Shown: in pieces, positions 1-8,464 of the stretch
Position numbering within the stretch: the first letter of the stretch is position 1
Layout of the letters: every line of letters starts with the position of its first letter
Origin: JANNWF01 sp052390415
GTDB taxonomy: Bacteria > Pseudomonadota > Gammaproteobacteria > Xanthomonadales > Xanthomonadaceae
Length of the DNA stretch: 17,783 nt
Assembly: GCA_052390415.1 (NCBI GenBank)
Contig: JBQTGY010000048.1
Location: forward strand, 1 to 17,783
Direction of reading: 5' to 3'
Notes under the pieces: model-generated
Database searches by the model: none
What the model saw: only the letters and a program-made list of their open reading frames with translations
Told to the model about the DNA's origin: nothing
Made by a program: the position numbers and the translations under genes

Positions 1-262
1 TGGGCCCATTGCGGCGAGGCGCAACGCAGCGATGGCCGCAAAGACCAAGTGAGCATCGTGCCAGCGGGAAAACGCAGCGAACACTTTGTCATTTTGAGAT
101 TCATCACTTTTGACGAGGCGCACCAACAAAGTTCGGGCATTTTCTCGCGACCTCATGAAATGTCCGGGCTAGGAACGATTGAAACGAAGGTGTGGCTGCG
201 AAGCAGCCGAACGCCGGAAGGCGCGATGCGGTTGCGGATGACCGATGCTAACGCTCGCCTTT

Positions 263-290
263 GGAGGGCGCCGCTCCCGCGGCGCTGCTT
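263..290 (+). repeat. GC-rich hairpin repeat, copy 1
   Basis: The unit starts GGAGGG and folds into GCGCCGC (268-274), loop TCCC, GCGGCGC (279-285), a perfect 7-bp stem. The GGAGGG lead and the TCCC/TCCT loop are shared with the copies at 14989-15014 and 15031-15062, so this belongs to a dispersed REP-like family. It lies downstream of fadD and has no U-tract, so it is not a canonical intrinsic terminator. Confidence 0.6.
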
Positions 291-312
291 TCAGCCTGGA
301 AGTGTTCGGGTC

Positions 313-344
313 GCAAGAGCGGCCGCGCAGGGGCGCGGCCCTCC
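313..344 (-). repeat. GC-rich hairpin repeat, copy 2
   Basis: GGCCGCGC (321-328) pairs perfectly with GCGCGGCC (333-340) across a 4-nt loop. Read on the minus strand, the 32-nt unit matches 15031-15062 on the plus strand with only three C/T differences. It sits about 40 to 70 nt past the fadD stop codon and could block 3' exonucleases or stop transcription, but no T-run follows it. Confidence 0.7.
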
Positions 345-382
345 GAGGGGCGACAGCGTCCCACCAACACCTTGCCACGTGC

Positions 383-2065
383 TCACGCCGTTGGCTTCAC
401 ATCTCGCAACTCGCGCCGCAAGATCTTGCCCACATTGCTCTTCGGCAAGTCATCAATGAATACCACCTGCTTGGGTTTTTTGTAGCCCGTCAATTGCGTG
501 GCCAAATAGTCCTTGACCTGATCCAAGGTCAGATTCGGATCTTTCTTGACGATGAACAGCTTCACCGCTTCGCCCGAGTTGGCGTCGGGTATGCCGATGG
601 CCGCGCATTCGAGCACGCCGGGGCAGCTGGCGGCGACCGATTCGATTTCGTTCGGATACACGTTGAAGCCGGACACCAGGATCATGTCCTTCTTGCGGTC
701 GACGATCTTGAAGTAGCCGCGTTCGTCCATGATCGCGACGTCGCCGGTGAGGAAAAACCCATCCGCGGTCATGCAGTTGGCGGTTTCTTCGGGCTTCTGC
801 CAATAACCAGCCATGATCTGCGGGCCGCGCAATGCAATCTCGCCGGGTTCTCCCGGTGCCACGTCACGGCGGTCGTCGTCGAGCAAGCGGACCTCCATGT
901 TCGACATCGGCATGCCGATGTTGCCGGTATAGGTGCGGCTGTCGGTGGGATTGCAGGTGATGCCTGAACAACTTTCGGACAAGCCATACCCCTCCACGAC
1001 CGGACAGCCGGTGACTTCCAGCCATTTTTTGGCGGTGGCTTCGACCACGGCGGTGCCGCCGCCGTTACAGATCTGCAGCTTGGACCAATCCATGCTGGCC
1101 GCATCGGGATGATTGGCGACGGCGTTGAAGAGGGTGTTGACGGCCGGAAACACGTTGATCTGATGCGGTTTCAGCGTCTTCAACATGTGGCCGATGTCGC
1201 GCGGGTTGGGAATCAGCACGTTGAGACCGCCGCAGCGCATCGCCAGCAACGAGCAGGTGATGAAGGCGAACACGTGATACAGCGGCAGCGCGCAGACGAT
1301 GGTCATCTGCCCGGCGACCGGTTTGGCCTTGAGGCCAGGTTGCATCCAGGCTTCGGCGGCCAGCAGGGCGGCAACAATGGTCTTGTGCAGCAGCATTGCG
1401 CCCTTGGCCACGCCGGTGGTGCCACCGGTGTACTGCAAAACGGCCACATCGGTGGGCTGGATGGTGGGCTTGTTGAGGGTGCGTTTGGCACCCTCGGCCA
1501 AGGCCGCGTTGAAGCGAATGGCGCCGGGAATGTTGAAGTGTGGAATGACCTTCTTCACCTTGCGCAGCATGTAGTTGACGATGGCGCCCTTGGGGAAGCC
1601 AAGCAGGTCGCCCACGGTGGTGGTGATGACATGTTTGACCGCGCTGTCGGCCAGCACTTCCTGCGCCGTGGAGGCGAAGTTCTCGATGACGATCAGCGCC
1701 TTGGCGCCGGAATCCTGCAACTGATGCTTCAGCTCACGGGCGGTGTACAACGGGTTGACGTTGACCACGATCAGGCCAGCGCGGAGTACGCCTGCCACGG
1801 CGATCGGGTACTGCAAGACGTTGGGCATCATGATCGCAACCCGATCACCCTGCTGCAGGCCTTTGCCCTGCAGGAACGCGGCGAGCTTGATCGACTGCCG
1901 ATCAATGTCGCCAAAGGTGATGCGCTTGCCCATCAACTCGTAGGCCGCGCTGTCCCTGAATTTGTTGAAGCTCTCCTCCAGCAACGCCACCAACGACGGA
2001 TATTGATCCGGGTCAATGAACTCCGGCACGCCGGCGGGGTAGTGCTTGATCCAAGGCTTCTCCAC
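383..2065 (-). CDS. fadD: Long-chain acyl-CoA synthetase (FadD type)
   Basis: This cytoplasmic or membrane-associated enzyme is expected to activate free fatty acids to acyl-CoA by ATP-dependent adenylation and thioesterification, feeding beta-oxidation or lipid synthesis. The 560-residue product has the ANL-superfamily features in order: the P-loop-like motif YTGGTTGVAKG (212-222), the GYGLSES adenylate-binding motif near residue 360, TGD and the GYFKIVDRKKDMI hinge region near 430-450, and the catalytic lysine in SNVGKILRREL (Lys547). Length is normal for FadD. It starts at GTG; an in-frame TAA lies immediately upstream, and GGAGG at 2074-2078 is 8 nt away, so this start is well supported. 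The upstream gene is a secreted hydrolase 89 nt away. Substrate chain length cannot be read from sequence, and a medium-chain ligase is possible. Confidence 0.93.
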   Translation of the reverse strand: MEKPWIKHYPAGVPEFIDPDQYPSLVALLEESFNKFRDSAAYELMGKRITFGDIDRQSIKLAAFLQGKGLQQGDRVAIMMPNVLQYPIAVAGVLRAGLIVVNVNPLYTARELKHQLQDSGAKALIVIENFASTAQEVLADSAVKHVITTTVGDLLGFPKGAIVNYMLRKVKKVIPHFNIPGAIRFNAALAEGAKRTLNKPTIQPTDVAVLQYTGGTTGVAKGAMLLHKTIVAALLAAEAWMQPGLKAKPVAGQMTIVCALPLYHVFAFITCSLLAMRCGGLNVLIPNPRDIGHMLKTLKPHQINVFPAVNTLFNAVANHPDAASMDWSKLQICNGGGTAVVEATAKKWLEVTGCPVVEGYGLSESCSGITCNPTDSRTYTGNIGMPMSNMEVRLLDDDRRDVAPGEPGEIALRGPQIMAGYWQKPEETANCMTADGFFLTGDVAIMDERGYFKIVDRKKDMILVSGFNVYPNEIESVAASCPGVLECAAIGIPDANSGEAVKLFIVKKDPNLTLDQVKDYLATQLTGYKKPKQVVFIDDLPKSNVGKILRRELRDVKPTA

Positions 2066-2073
2066 TTACGCGC

Positions 2074-2078
2074 CCTCC
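2074..2078 (-). promoter_or_regulatory. Shine-Dalgarno of fadD
   Basis: GGAGG on the minus strand, 8 nt before the GTG codon. Together with the in-frame stop directly upstream of that codon, it fixes the fadD start as GTG. Confidence 0.75.
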
Positions 2079-2096
2079 AGGCGAAGTCGAGCTTGG

Positions 2097-2141
2097 ATTA
2101 TGCCTGCTGTTTTAGCGTGTGCACGTCGACTTCGACGACGT
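2097..2141 (-). promoter_or_regulatory. Possible fadD promoter with overlapping palindrome
   Basis: On the minus strand CATAAT (2097-2102) is a fair -10 hexamer. About 17 to 19 nt upstream, where a -35 would fall, is the palindrome CGTCGA-AG-TCGACG (2124-2137), with further partial symmetry out to CACG/CGTG on its flanks. A dyad over the -35 would suit a repressor of fatty-acid degradation genes. The -35 itself is poor and no regulator is identified, so this is tentative. Confidence 0.3.
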
Positions 2142-2154
2142 GTGGTGGTATCTG

Positions 2155-3042
2155 CTATTCGAACGGTGGCAACAGTCCGTGGCGGCAGAAAAATGACCAC
2201 GCGGCGGCCACGTCGTCGCTGCTGTAAGTGTGGCCGCCGGCGAACACCCGAAGTTGATAGTTCGCTGACTCGATCCATCCTGCGTTGAGAAATCGCTGTC
2301 GGTCGGCTTGAGTGAAACTGAGCAGTGAATCGCTGTCACCGACCGCCGCAAGCAGGGGCACGCGACGCGGCGCGAGCGTGGGAGCCTGCGCACCCGCGTG
2401 CGCTTCCAACACGCCTGCGTTGACGGCGTAGGCGGCGTAGCGATTCGGATTACGCAGCAAACTCAAGGTATGCGCGATGTGGCCACCTGCGGAAAAGCCC
2501 CACACATACACGCGTGAGCGGTCGATGTCGTAGGCGGTTACTGCATCGGCGACGACAGCGTCGATGGAGGAAAAATCAACGGCTGGCACCCAGCCGCCTT
2601 GGCTGCCACTGGCAATCGGCGCGGCGACCACAAAACCGCCGGCTTCGGCCAGCGGTGCCCACACATCACGCGTGGCCATCGCGTTGCTCGGTGCAGTGCC
2701 GGCACCGCCCGCACCATGCAGGACGATCACCAGCGCAGCAGCGGCCGGTCGCGAGGCGGGTGCCTGCAGCCAGTAGCTGATGCTTTGCGGCCCGGGGGTG
2801 GTTCGTTGGATCGCTCCGCTGGCGCCACCGCTACCTGATGAAGGTTGTGCCTGCCACGGTTGATTTTCGAACCCGCCGGCGAATACCAGGGCTGGGTTGG
2901 GTCGGCAAGCACTGGGTGGTAGGTCGACATTACTGGCGGCGTGTGTCTGGCCAACCAAGGCGAGCAACCACGCGCAGCTAGCCGCTCCGAGCGCATGAGG
3001 GAGCGCCGGTAGACGCGATGCGGTGGCGCTCGGCGAGTTCAT
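2155..3042 (-). CDS. Secreted alpha/beta hydrolase, PHB depolymerase/LpqC-like esterase
   Basis: Predicted exported serine esterase of 295 residues. The chosen ATG (3042) is followed by a hydrophobic stretch AASCAWLLALVG and a plausible signal cleavage after QTHA (residue 35); a TTG at 3090 would add 16 Pro/Ala-rich residues and is less likely. Catalytic features are HGAGG (109-113, oxyanion region), GFSAGG with nucleophile Ser184, an acid at Asp236 or Asp238 in GDSDS, and His271 in AGGHTYS. This arrangement is that of the esterase PHB-depolymerase family, which includes feruloyl esterases and LpqC, so the natural ester substrate is uncertain. A VFAGGFE motif lies just after the signal region, in a Ser/Gly-rich linker. 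No substrate-binding domain is attached. It lies 49 nt from the end of the PhnA-like gene on the same strand. Confidence 0.75.
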   Translation of the reverse strand: MNSPSATASRLPALPHALGAASCAWLLALVGQTHAASNVDLPPSACRPNPALVFAGGFENQPWQAQPSSGSGGASGAIQRTTPGPQSISYWLQAPASRPAAAALVIVLHGAGGAGTAPSNAMATRDVWAPLAEAGGFVVAAPIASGSQGGWVPAVDFSSIDAVVADAVTAYDIDRSRVYVWGFSAGGHIAHTLSLLRNPNRYAAYAVNAGVLEAHAGAQAPTLAPRRVPLLAAVGDSDSLLSFTQADRQRFLNAGWIESANYQLRVFAGGHTYSSDDVAAAWSFFCRHGLLPPFE

Positions 3043-3091
3043 CGCGCCTGGCGGCGCTCCTGCGGGCGCGTCGGCGGCAGAAGGGCTCAAC

Positions 3092-3307
3092 TCACGCCTT
3101 CTTCAAGAAGCAGGCTTTCAACACCAGCCCCTTGATCTTGTCCGAATTGCCTTCGACGTTTTCGTCGTCGTCTTCCACCACACGAATGTTCTTGATGAGG
3201 GTGCCGCGTTTGAGCGGGATCGAGGCACCCTTGACCTTCAGGTCCTTGATCACGACGACACTGTCACCGTCGCTGAGGATGTTGCCATTGCTGTCTTTGA
3301 CGGGCAT
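3092..3307 (-). CDS. PhnA-domain protein (YjdM-like), short form
   Basis: A 71-residue protein that reads through the C-terminal PhnA domain, with the typical opening VKDSNGNILSDGDSVVV, the IKDLKVKGAS segment, a KRGTLIKNIR strand and the closing LVLKACFLKKA. The family was named for its link to alkylphosphonate operons in Escherichia coli, but its molecular role is not established and most members are not in phn operons; no phosphonate gene is nearby here. The E. coli protein is about 110 residues and has an N-terminal zinc ribbon that this one lacks. The ATG at 3307 has only a weak upstream purine stretch. An acidic VVEDDDENVEG insertion lies in the middle. Confidence 0.8.
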   Translation of the reverse strand: MPVKDSNGNILSDGDSVVVIKDLKVKGASIPLKRGTLIKNIRVVEDDDENVEGNSDKIKGLVLKACFLKKA

Positions 3308-3369
3308 TGACGGGGTTCCGGAAAGGTGGGTGATTACGGATCAAACGGAGCAGATCGCGTCATTCTGGA

Positions 3370-3437
3370 GGGCAGCCGAGCAAGCTCGGCTGTACAAAAG
3401 CCAGCCTTCGAGCAGGGCTGCGATTTCGCGAAAATCG
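3370..3437. other. Stem-loops between the macroglobulin gene and the PhnA-like gene
   Basis: CAGCCGAGC (3373-3381) and GCTCGGCTG (3384-3392) form a perfect 9-bp inverted repeat with a 2-nt centre. CGATTT (3421-3426) pairs with AAATCG (3432-3437). Both lie just past the stop of the macroglobulin-family gene and could mark the 3' end of its mRNA. Neither is followed by a good T-tract, so intrinsic termination is not claimed. Confidence 0.45.
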
Positions 3438-3456
3438 GCTGATCTCTTTCAACTCG

Positions 3457-6400
3457 TCACGGCGCCACCACCTCCAGCATCTGCTCCGGCGTCTTGCCGC
3501 GTGCCGACAACCTCGGTCGATACATGTCTTCCACCAGCGGCGGCGGAATCACGTAGCGACCGGGTGACACGGCGCGCACCAGGTAATACAGATTGGCGGC
3601 CTGCCCATATAGTTTCACCGCGGCGACATAGCGGTCATCGCGATATTCCTCATGCAGAATTTCCGAACCATAACTGCGTTCGGACAGCGGTGTGCCATCA
3701 ATCACCAGGGCGGCCAGCGTTTCGGTATCGCCCAAGGCCAGATTCTCGACTTCCAATCCCGCCGGCAGCAGATCGGTCACCAGGGCATCCGGTACTTGTT
3801 CGCCGGAGTTCACGGTCAGGCGTGCGATCAAGGTGTCGCCCTCCTTGATTTGTCCGCCCTCGAATACGCTGCCGTCCATGCGATACCAGGCGCGTTGAAT
3901 GCTCATGCCTTGTTCGTTCACCGGTGGTGGTTTGATCGCCGCACCGAGCGCGTCTTCGGCGACCCAGAATTCAGCATCGCCGGTGAGATCCAGGCGTACT
4001 CCGCTGCGCAGGTCATCGGCGGAAAGGTCCAGCGAAAACATCGAGACCGCCGGCAGGTCGATATTGCGTTCGCCGACCTTCAGTTTGCCGGCCAACGTCG
4101 CGCCTTGGTTCACCAATAATTGTCGGCCTAGTCGAAACACGGCCAGCATTTCCTGAGTGCTCATTCCGTAGCGGGTGGCTTCGGGCGCACGCATCTCACG
4201 CGCCAACGCGATCAGGCGTGCATTGTGTTCGGCGGTCGCCAGCTTTTGCTCGTGCAACAAGGCCAACATCAGCGCTTGGTCACGCAGGATCGAGCCGTAA
4301 TCGCCGAGGTAGGGCGGGCGTGCATCCTTCTTTTCCAACGCTTCCTTGATGGCGGCGTCGCCGCGCTCGGTATCGCCTTGCAGCCGCAAGGCCACGCCCA
4401 GTTGCAGCAAGGGCAGGGCGGTAAGCGACTTGGCGCGCTCGTGCTCATACAAGGCCCGCAACGAGCCCAACGGCGCGCGGCCGAGTTTGGCCAGCACATA
4501 GCCGGCATGAGCACTGGCGGCGAAGCGCAAATGGCCGGAGTTCTCGTAGCTGTAATACCCATCGCCTCCGGTGAGCAGCTCTTCGCCCAAGCGTTTCAGG
4601 GCCGACTCGAGCACTGACTCGGGGATGGCAAACCCCATCTCGCGGCCGCTCAGCAACAGCTCGACCACAAACGCCGTCATCTGCGGTTGCGCCCAACTGT
4701 CGCCCGGCCAGAACCCGAATTGACCATTGGCCATCTGCATCGCGGCGATGCGGCTGAAGCCCGCATCAATGCGCTGCTGGCGGTCTTTCGGATCCAGCGC
4801 GGTCAAACCGAACTGGGCGGCGGTCTTGTCATCCAGCCACAGCAGCGGCCACAAGCGACTGCTGGTCTGCTCGATGCAGCCATGCGGATAGCCGATCAGC
4901 CCTTGCACAGCGCTTGAGAAAGGCAGCGGCGGCACGCTGGACAGACTCAGGCGAACCGTTGCCGACCCCGGAGTCAGACCCTCAATCAGATCGGCACCCA
5001 AGCTCATCGCGCCTGCGCCCTCCTGCACACGCGCACGTGAACGTCGTTCGGCCGGCCAGGCGGGCCGCACCGCGATTTCGAATGCCCGTTCGATGCGGCT
5101 GGCGTCACTGCTTGCTTCGACACTGAACTTGCCCACACCTTGGCCGGGCAGGGCGCGCAGCGGGAAGTGGATGGTGCGACGCGCGCCGTCGGCGAGTTCG
5201 ACGTTTTGAACCCCTGCGTCAATCGACAACAACGTCTCGGCGCGTGCGCTCACTCGATAGCTGCGTGCGCTGCCGCTGAGGTTTTGCAAGTCGATGGTGA
5301 GTTTGGCGCTGTCGCCGACCGCTAGTGCACGCGGCGTGCTGACTTCCAGCACCAAGGGCGCGCGGACCTTTGCCTCGGTTTCCGCGCGACCGTAGCGCTC
5401 ACCGCTGTACGCCAAAGCCGCAACTCGAAGTGCACCATTGAAATCCGGCATGGCGAATTCGACGCTGGCCTTGCCTTCGGCATCGAATTGCACGGGTGCC
5501 TTGTGCAAGGCGACGGTCTGCACGCGCGCAGTCGGTCGACGCGATTGCGGCAAGGCAGCAAGCGATGCGTCACCACCGTAGCGCAGGCGCGCGCGTTCAC
5601 CGCGCAGGCGCTCGATCACGCGTCCATACACATCACGCGCTTCGACTCCCAGCGCGCGCCGGGCCAGGAAATGCTCCAAGGCATCGGGCAGGGCATATCC
5701 CGTCAACGACAGCACACCTTGGTCAACCGCTTCGACCACGGCATAGCCGGTTTGACCGGCGAGTTCTGGCGATTGCAGCTCGACCCGCAAAGTCTCACCC
5801 GGTCGCACGACCTCGGCCGTCTTCACTTCCAGCGTGAGTGCGCGATCCCCGCGAGCCATCGGCAGATGGGCGACACCCACCGCGCGCTGCGGGCTGCCAT
5901 TGGCGGCCGCACTCGCTGGACGCATGACCAAAGCCGTCACGTAAATGTCGTGACGCTGCCATCCCGCTTCGACAGCAAACTTCAGCTGGGCACCGGGCTT
6001 GGCTTCAAACGCTTGCCGATGCAACAGGCCATCACTGCTTTCGACAAACAATACACCCGGACCCGCATGTGGCGGCGTGATCGTCGCCTGCACCGTGTCG
6101 CCAATTCGGTAGCCGGTCTTGTCCAACGCGATCTTGACCTTGTCGGGAGCGGCATCAATGCCTCGATTGGCGTCATCCCAGCCCCAGCCAGCGGTGAACG
6201 GATAACGCATGCTCAGGCCGGTATCCGGATCGCGGATCTGCAAGCGGTACTCGCCCCATTCGACGCGCACGTCGATCTTGCCTGGCCGGGTGCCATCCAG
6301 GGCCAGAGTCTGGGTGTCGACGGTTTCATAACGATGGATGTAGTCGCTGTTCCAGCCGCTGCCATCGACCCAGCTCCAGCGGTAATCGCGATGTTCGCGG

Positions 6401-8355
6401 ACGATTTCGACTTCCAGCGCCTTGGCCGCACTCAGCGTGCCTTCGGCATCACTGCGCAGCACTTCAAAACTCACCGTCGCATTGGCATCCGCTCCACCCT
6501 CCGGGTCGAACAAAGGACGCACACCGATCAAGGCATCCGCTGGCCAGATCGTACGCACCAGCGAGCGCCGGATCGCACGACCTCCCGATTCAAACAGACT
6601 GGCGGCAACCCGCACATCGACCGGCGCGCTGATGGTGGTTTCCGGCAATACCTCCAATGCCTGTTCGATGCGGCCATCGTCGCCCAGCTTGAGATCGGCG
6701 GCGGCTTGAGGACCGTCCGGCAGCTCGATGGTGGGATCGCCGAAAAAATAGGTCGGCAGCGAGGCCACCGCGTGGTTGGCTGGTTGATACAGCAGTTCGA
6801 GTTTCAAGCGATTGCCAGCGGCCGGTGCGCCATACAGAAACGCGCCCTCGGCGGTCAGCGGCAAGGCTTCGCCCGGGGCCAGTCGTGCCGGCTTCGCATC
6901 CAGATTCAGCTTTAGACGCTCGGGCAGGAATTCTTCGACCCGGAAGCTGAAACTGCCGATGGGCTCACCTTTGTCAGGTTCCAACTTCAGTTCAACGCCC
7001 CAGCGGCCAGTGGCTGCGTCCTCGCTGATCAACTGACTCAATGAGTAGTAGCCAAGCTCGCCAGGCTCAAGTGTTTGTGCAGCCGAGAGACGTCCATCGG
7101 GTTGTTTGAGCCGTGCAAACAGCGGCGGTGCCTTGGCGATGGGTTTGCCGTCGAAGTCGCGTAGTAACGCCGAAATCTGCAAGGTCTCGCCGGGGCGATA
7201 CAGATCGCGGCCCGACCAGATGTAGGCATCCATCGCCGAATGCGCGCGGCCGGCGACTGCAAATTCGGAAAGATCCAACGCCGGCTGCCGAAACGGCAGC
7301 AACACCAATTCTTCACCTGCGCGACCGACCAAGACATGCTCGGGCAGCGGCCGATAATCGGCCAAGGCGAGATCGCCGGAGCCATCGGTGCTGCCACCAG
7401 CGATCACTTTGCCCACCGCGTCGATCACTTCAATCTGCACGCCACTGCGCGCCTGGCCGCTGTCCAACGAGGCCACATGCACGTGCAAGGTGTTGCCGAC
7501 ACTGCGCGCGTGCAGACCGAGATCGGTGACCACGTATTGGGTGGTTTCGAGCTGCCCATCGAATTGGCTAGGGCGCTTCATTGTGGCCAGATACAAACCC
7601 GGCGGCCGTAGTTCGTCGATGCCATGAATCGGCAACAGCGAAACCACGCGCTCGTTCGGTTGATCGCTCAGCGCAAAACGGTTGGCGTAGACCGGCTCTG
7701 CCATCCGGCTGATATCACCTAGCTCCCAATAACTGCGCTGACCATTGCGTTGCCAACGCTTGAAAAATTCTGAGTAGGACGAGGGTTTGACGCGGAAGAA
7801 TTCGACGTCAGCCTCCGAAGCATTCACCGCCACGATGGGTAAACCATCACTGCCACGCGATGGCAGCACACTGCCTTGACTGGCAAAGCCAAGCAGTGGC
7901 GGCAGATTGCCCGAATACGCTGAGGCTTCGGTGACTTTGCCAAGGGTCGAACCATCCGCCGCTTCCAGTTCAGCCGACAGGCTCACGCTGTAGGTCTGAT
8001 CGGCCTGCAAATAAGGGAACCGCAGCTCGCTGCCATCGCCTTCCAGCACCCACGCGCCGGACTGGACGGCACCCTTGGCGTCTTTGACTGCAATGCGCGT
8101 GTCAAACGGTTGCGCGGAAGCCAGCGCGCGATTGAATCGCAGCAACAATGAAGCGCGTCCTTCGTACGCTTCGCCGACGGCGTTGATCAATCCGAATGGC
8201 TGGTCGGCTTTGTTTTCCTCGACGGTTGTGACCGGCGGCGGTGCGGGTGGAGTGGGCGCGCTGCAAGCGGCCAAAACGCTCAAGAGCACGATCAACAGGG
8301 TCGGGAACAGTCGGCGCTTGGCGGTGCCGTTTGCCCCAATGAAAGCATCCCGCAT
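3457..8355 (-). CDS. Alpha-2-macroglobulin-family lipoprotein (YfhM-like)
   Basis: Predicted envelope-anchored broad-range protease trap of 1632 residues, close to the length of E. coli YfhM. The N-terminus has a positively charged start, a hydrophobic stretch LFPTLLIVLLSVLAAC and a lipobox with acylated Cys31, followed by a Pro-rich linker. Ser at +2 would suggest Lol sorting to the outer membrane. The middle is a long series of beta-rich macroglobulin-like domains, including the family phrase VVEAVDQGVLSLTGY. The thioester motif GCIEQ is present, with Cys1160 and Gln1163, so the trap should be able to bind a protease covalently. An alpha-helical thioester domain follows, then a receptor-binding-like end. 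The ATG at 8355 has GGAG 6 nt upstream and places the signal peptide correctly; an upstream in-frame extension of 45 residues is improbable. pbpC, the usual partner, is not adjacent. Confidence 0.93.
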   Translation of the reverse strand: MRDAFIGANGTAKRRLFPTLLIVLLSVLAACSAPTPPAPPPVTTVEENKADQPFGLINAVGEAYEGRASLLLRFNRALASAQPFDTRIAVKDAKGAVQSGAWVLEGDGSELRFPYLQADQTYSVSLSAELEAADGSTLGKVTEASAYSGNLPPLLGFASQGSVLPSRGSDGLPIVAVNASEADVEFFRVKPSSYSEFFKRWQRNGQRSYWELGDISRMAEPVYANRFALSDQPNERVVSLLPIHGIDELRPPGLYLATMKRPSQFDGQLETTQYVVTDLGLHARSVGNTLHVHVASLDSGQARSGVQIEVIDAVGKVIAGGSTDGSGDLALADYRPLPEHVLVGRAGEELVLLPFRQPALDLSEFAVAGRAHSAMDAYIWSGRDLYRPGETLQISALLRDFDGKPIAKAPPLFARLKQPDGRLSAAQTLEPGELGYYSLSQLISEDAATGRWGVELKLEPDKGEPIGSFSFRVEEFLPERLKLNLDAKPARLAPGEALPLTAEGAFLYGAPAAGNRLKLELLYQPANHAVASLPTYFFGDPTIELPDGPQAAADLKLGDDGRIEQALEVLPETTISAPVDVRVAASLFESGGRAIRRSLVRTIWPADALIGVRPLFDPEGGADANATVSFEVLRSDAEGTLSAAKALEVEIVREHRDYRWSWVDGSGWNSDYIHRYETVDTQTLALDGTRPGKIDVRVEWGEYRLQIRDPDTGLSMRYPFTAGWGWDDANRGIDAAPDKVKIALDKTGYRIGDTVQATITPPHAGPGVLFVESSDGLLHRQAFEAKPGAQLKFAVEAGWQRHDIYVTALVMRPASAAANGSPQRAVGVAHLPMARGDRALTLEVKTAEVVRPGETLRVELQSPELAGQTGYAVVEAVDQGVLSLTGYALPDALEHFLARRALGVEARDVYGRVIERLRGERARLRYGGDASLAALPQSRRPTARVQTVALHKAPVQFDAEGKASVEFAMPDFNGALRVAALAYSGERYGRAETEAKVRAPLVLEVSTPRALAVGDSAKLTIDLQNLSGSARSYRVSARAETLLSIDAGVQNVELADGARRTIHFPLRALPGQGVGKFSVEASSDASRIERAFEIAVRPAWPAERRSRARVQEGAGAMSLGADLIEGLTPGSATVRLSLSSVPPLPFSSAVQGLIGYPHGCIEQTSSRLWPLLWLDDKTAAQFGLTALDPKDRQQRIDAGFSRIAAMQMANGQFGFWPGDSWAQPQMTAFVVELLLSGREMGFAIPESVLESALKRLGEELLTGGDGYYSYENSGHLRFAASAHAGYVLAKLGRAPLGSLRALYEHERAKSLTALPLLQLGVALRLQGDTERGDAAIKEALEKKDARPPYLGDYGSILRDQALMLALLHEQKLATAEHNARLIALAREMRAPEATRYGMSTQEMLAVFRLGRQLLVNQGATLAGKLKVGERNIDLPAVSMFSLDLSADDLRSGVRLDLTGDAEFWVAEDALGAAIKPPPVNEQGMSIQRAWYRMDGSVFEGGQIKEGDTLIARLTVNSGEQVPDALVTDLLPAGLEVENLALGDTETLAALVIDGTPLSERSYGSEILHEEYRDDRYVAAVKLYGQAANLYYLVRAVSPGRYVIPPPLVEDMYRPRLSARGKTPEQMLEVVAP

Positions 8356-8361
8356 GTCCGA

Positions 8362-8413
8362 CTCCGACGCTGATTGGCTGCGTCGAAGTATAGGCGTGTG
8401 GGTTGACTGTCGA
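8362..8413 (-). promoter_or_regulatory. Possible promoter and ribosome binding site of the macroglobulin gene
   Basis: On the minus strand, TATACT (8387-8392) resembles a sigma-70 -10 box. TCGACA (8408-8413) is a possible -35, but the 15-nt spacing is short. Transcription would start about 25 nt before the ATG at 8355. GGAG (8362-8365) is 6 nt upstream of that ATG and supports it over the longer open frame. Confidence 0.4.
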
Positions 8414-8464
8414 GGTGAAGTGGAGGGTTGGGAAGGCCGGCTTCTCGGTCCTACAAACATGGCA

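Larger units (their letters stand above)
1..382. other. Gene-free left flank with GC-rich hairpins
   Basis: I see no convincing gene here. Both strands contain only short open frames without a recognisable family, so this is read as the intergenic region downstream of fadD. It holds a small stem-loop at 194-208 (GGCTGC, GAA loop, GCAGCC) and two larger hairpins at 263-290 and 313-344, annotated separately as repeats. The left part (1-180) has no structure I can name; it could be decayed sequence or the flank of a gene outside the window. Confidence 0.5.

Noticed and set aside
1..180. Fragment of a mobile element or of a gene entering from the left
   Set aside because: Short frames on both strands give no recognisable protein, and no inverted terminal repeats or target duplications are visible.
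1109..2227. Long plus-strand open frame opposite fadD
   Set aside because: It lies antisense to an unmistakable fadD and its product is rich in His, Gly and Gln with no family resemblance, the usual shadow of a GC-rich gene.
5488..6915. 475-codon plus-strand open frame opposite the macroglobulin gene
   Set aside because: No recognisable domain, and it is fully covered by an intact gene with clear motifs on the other strand.
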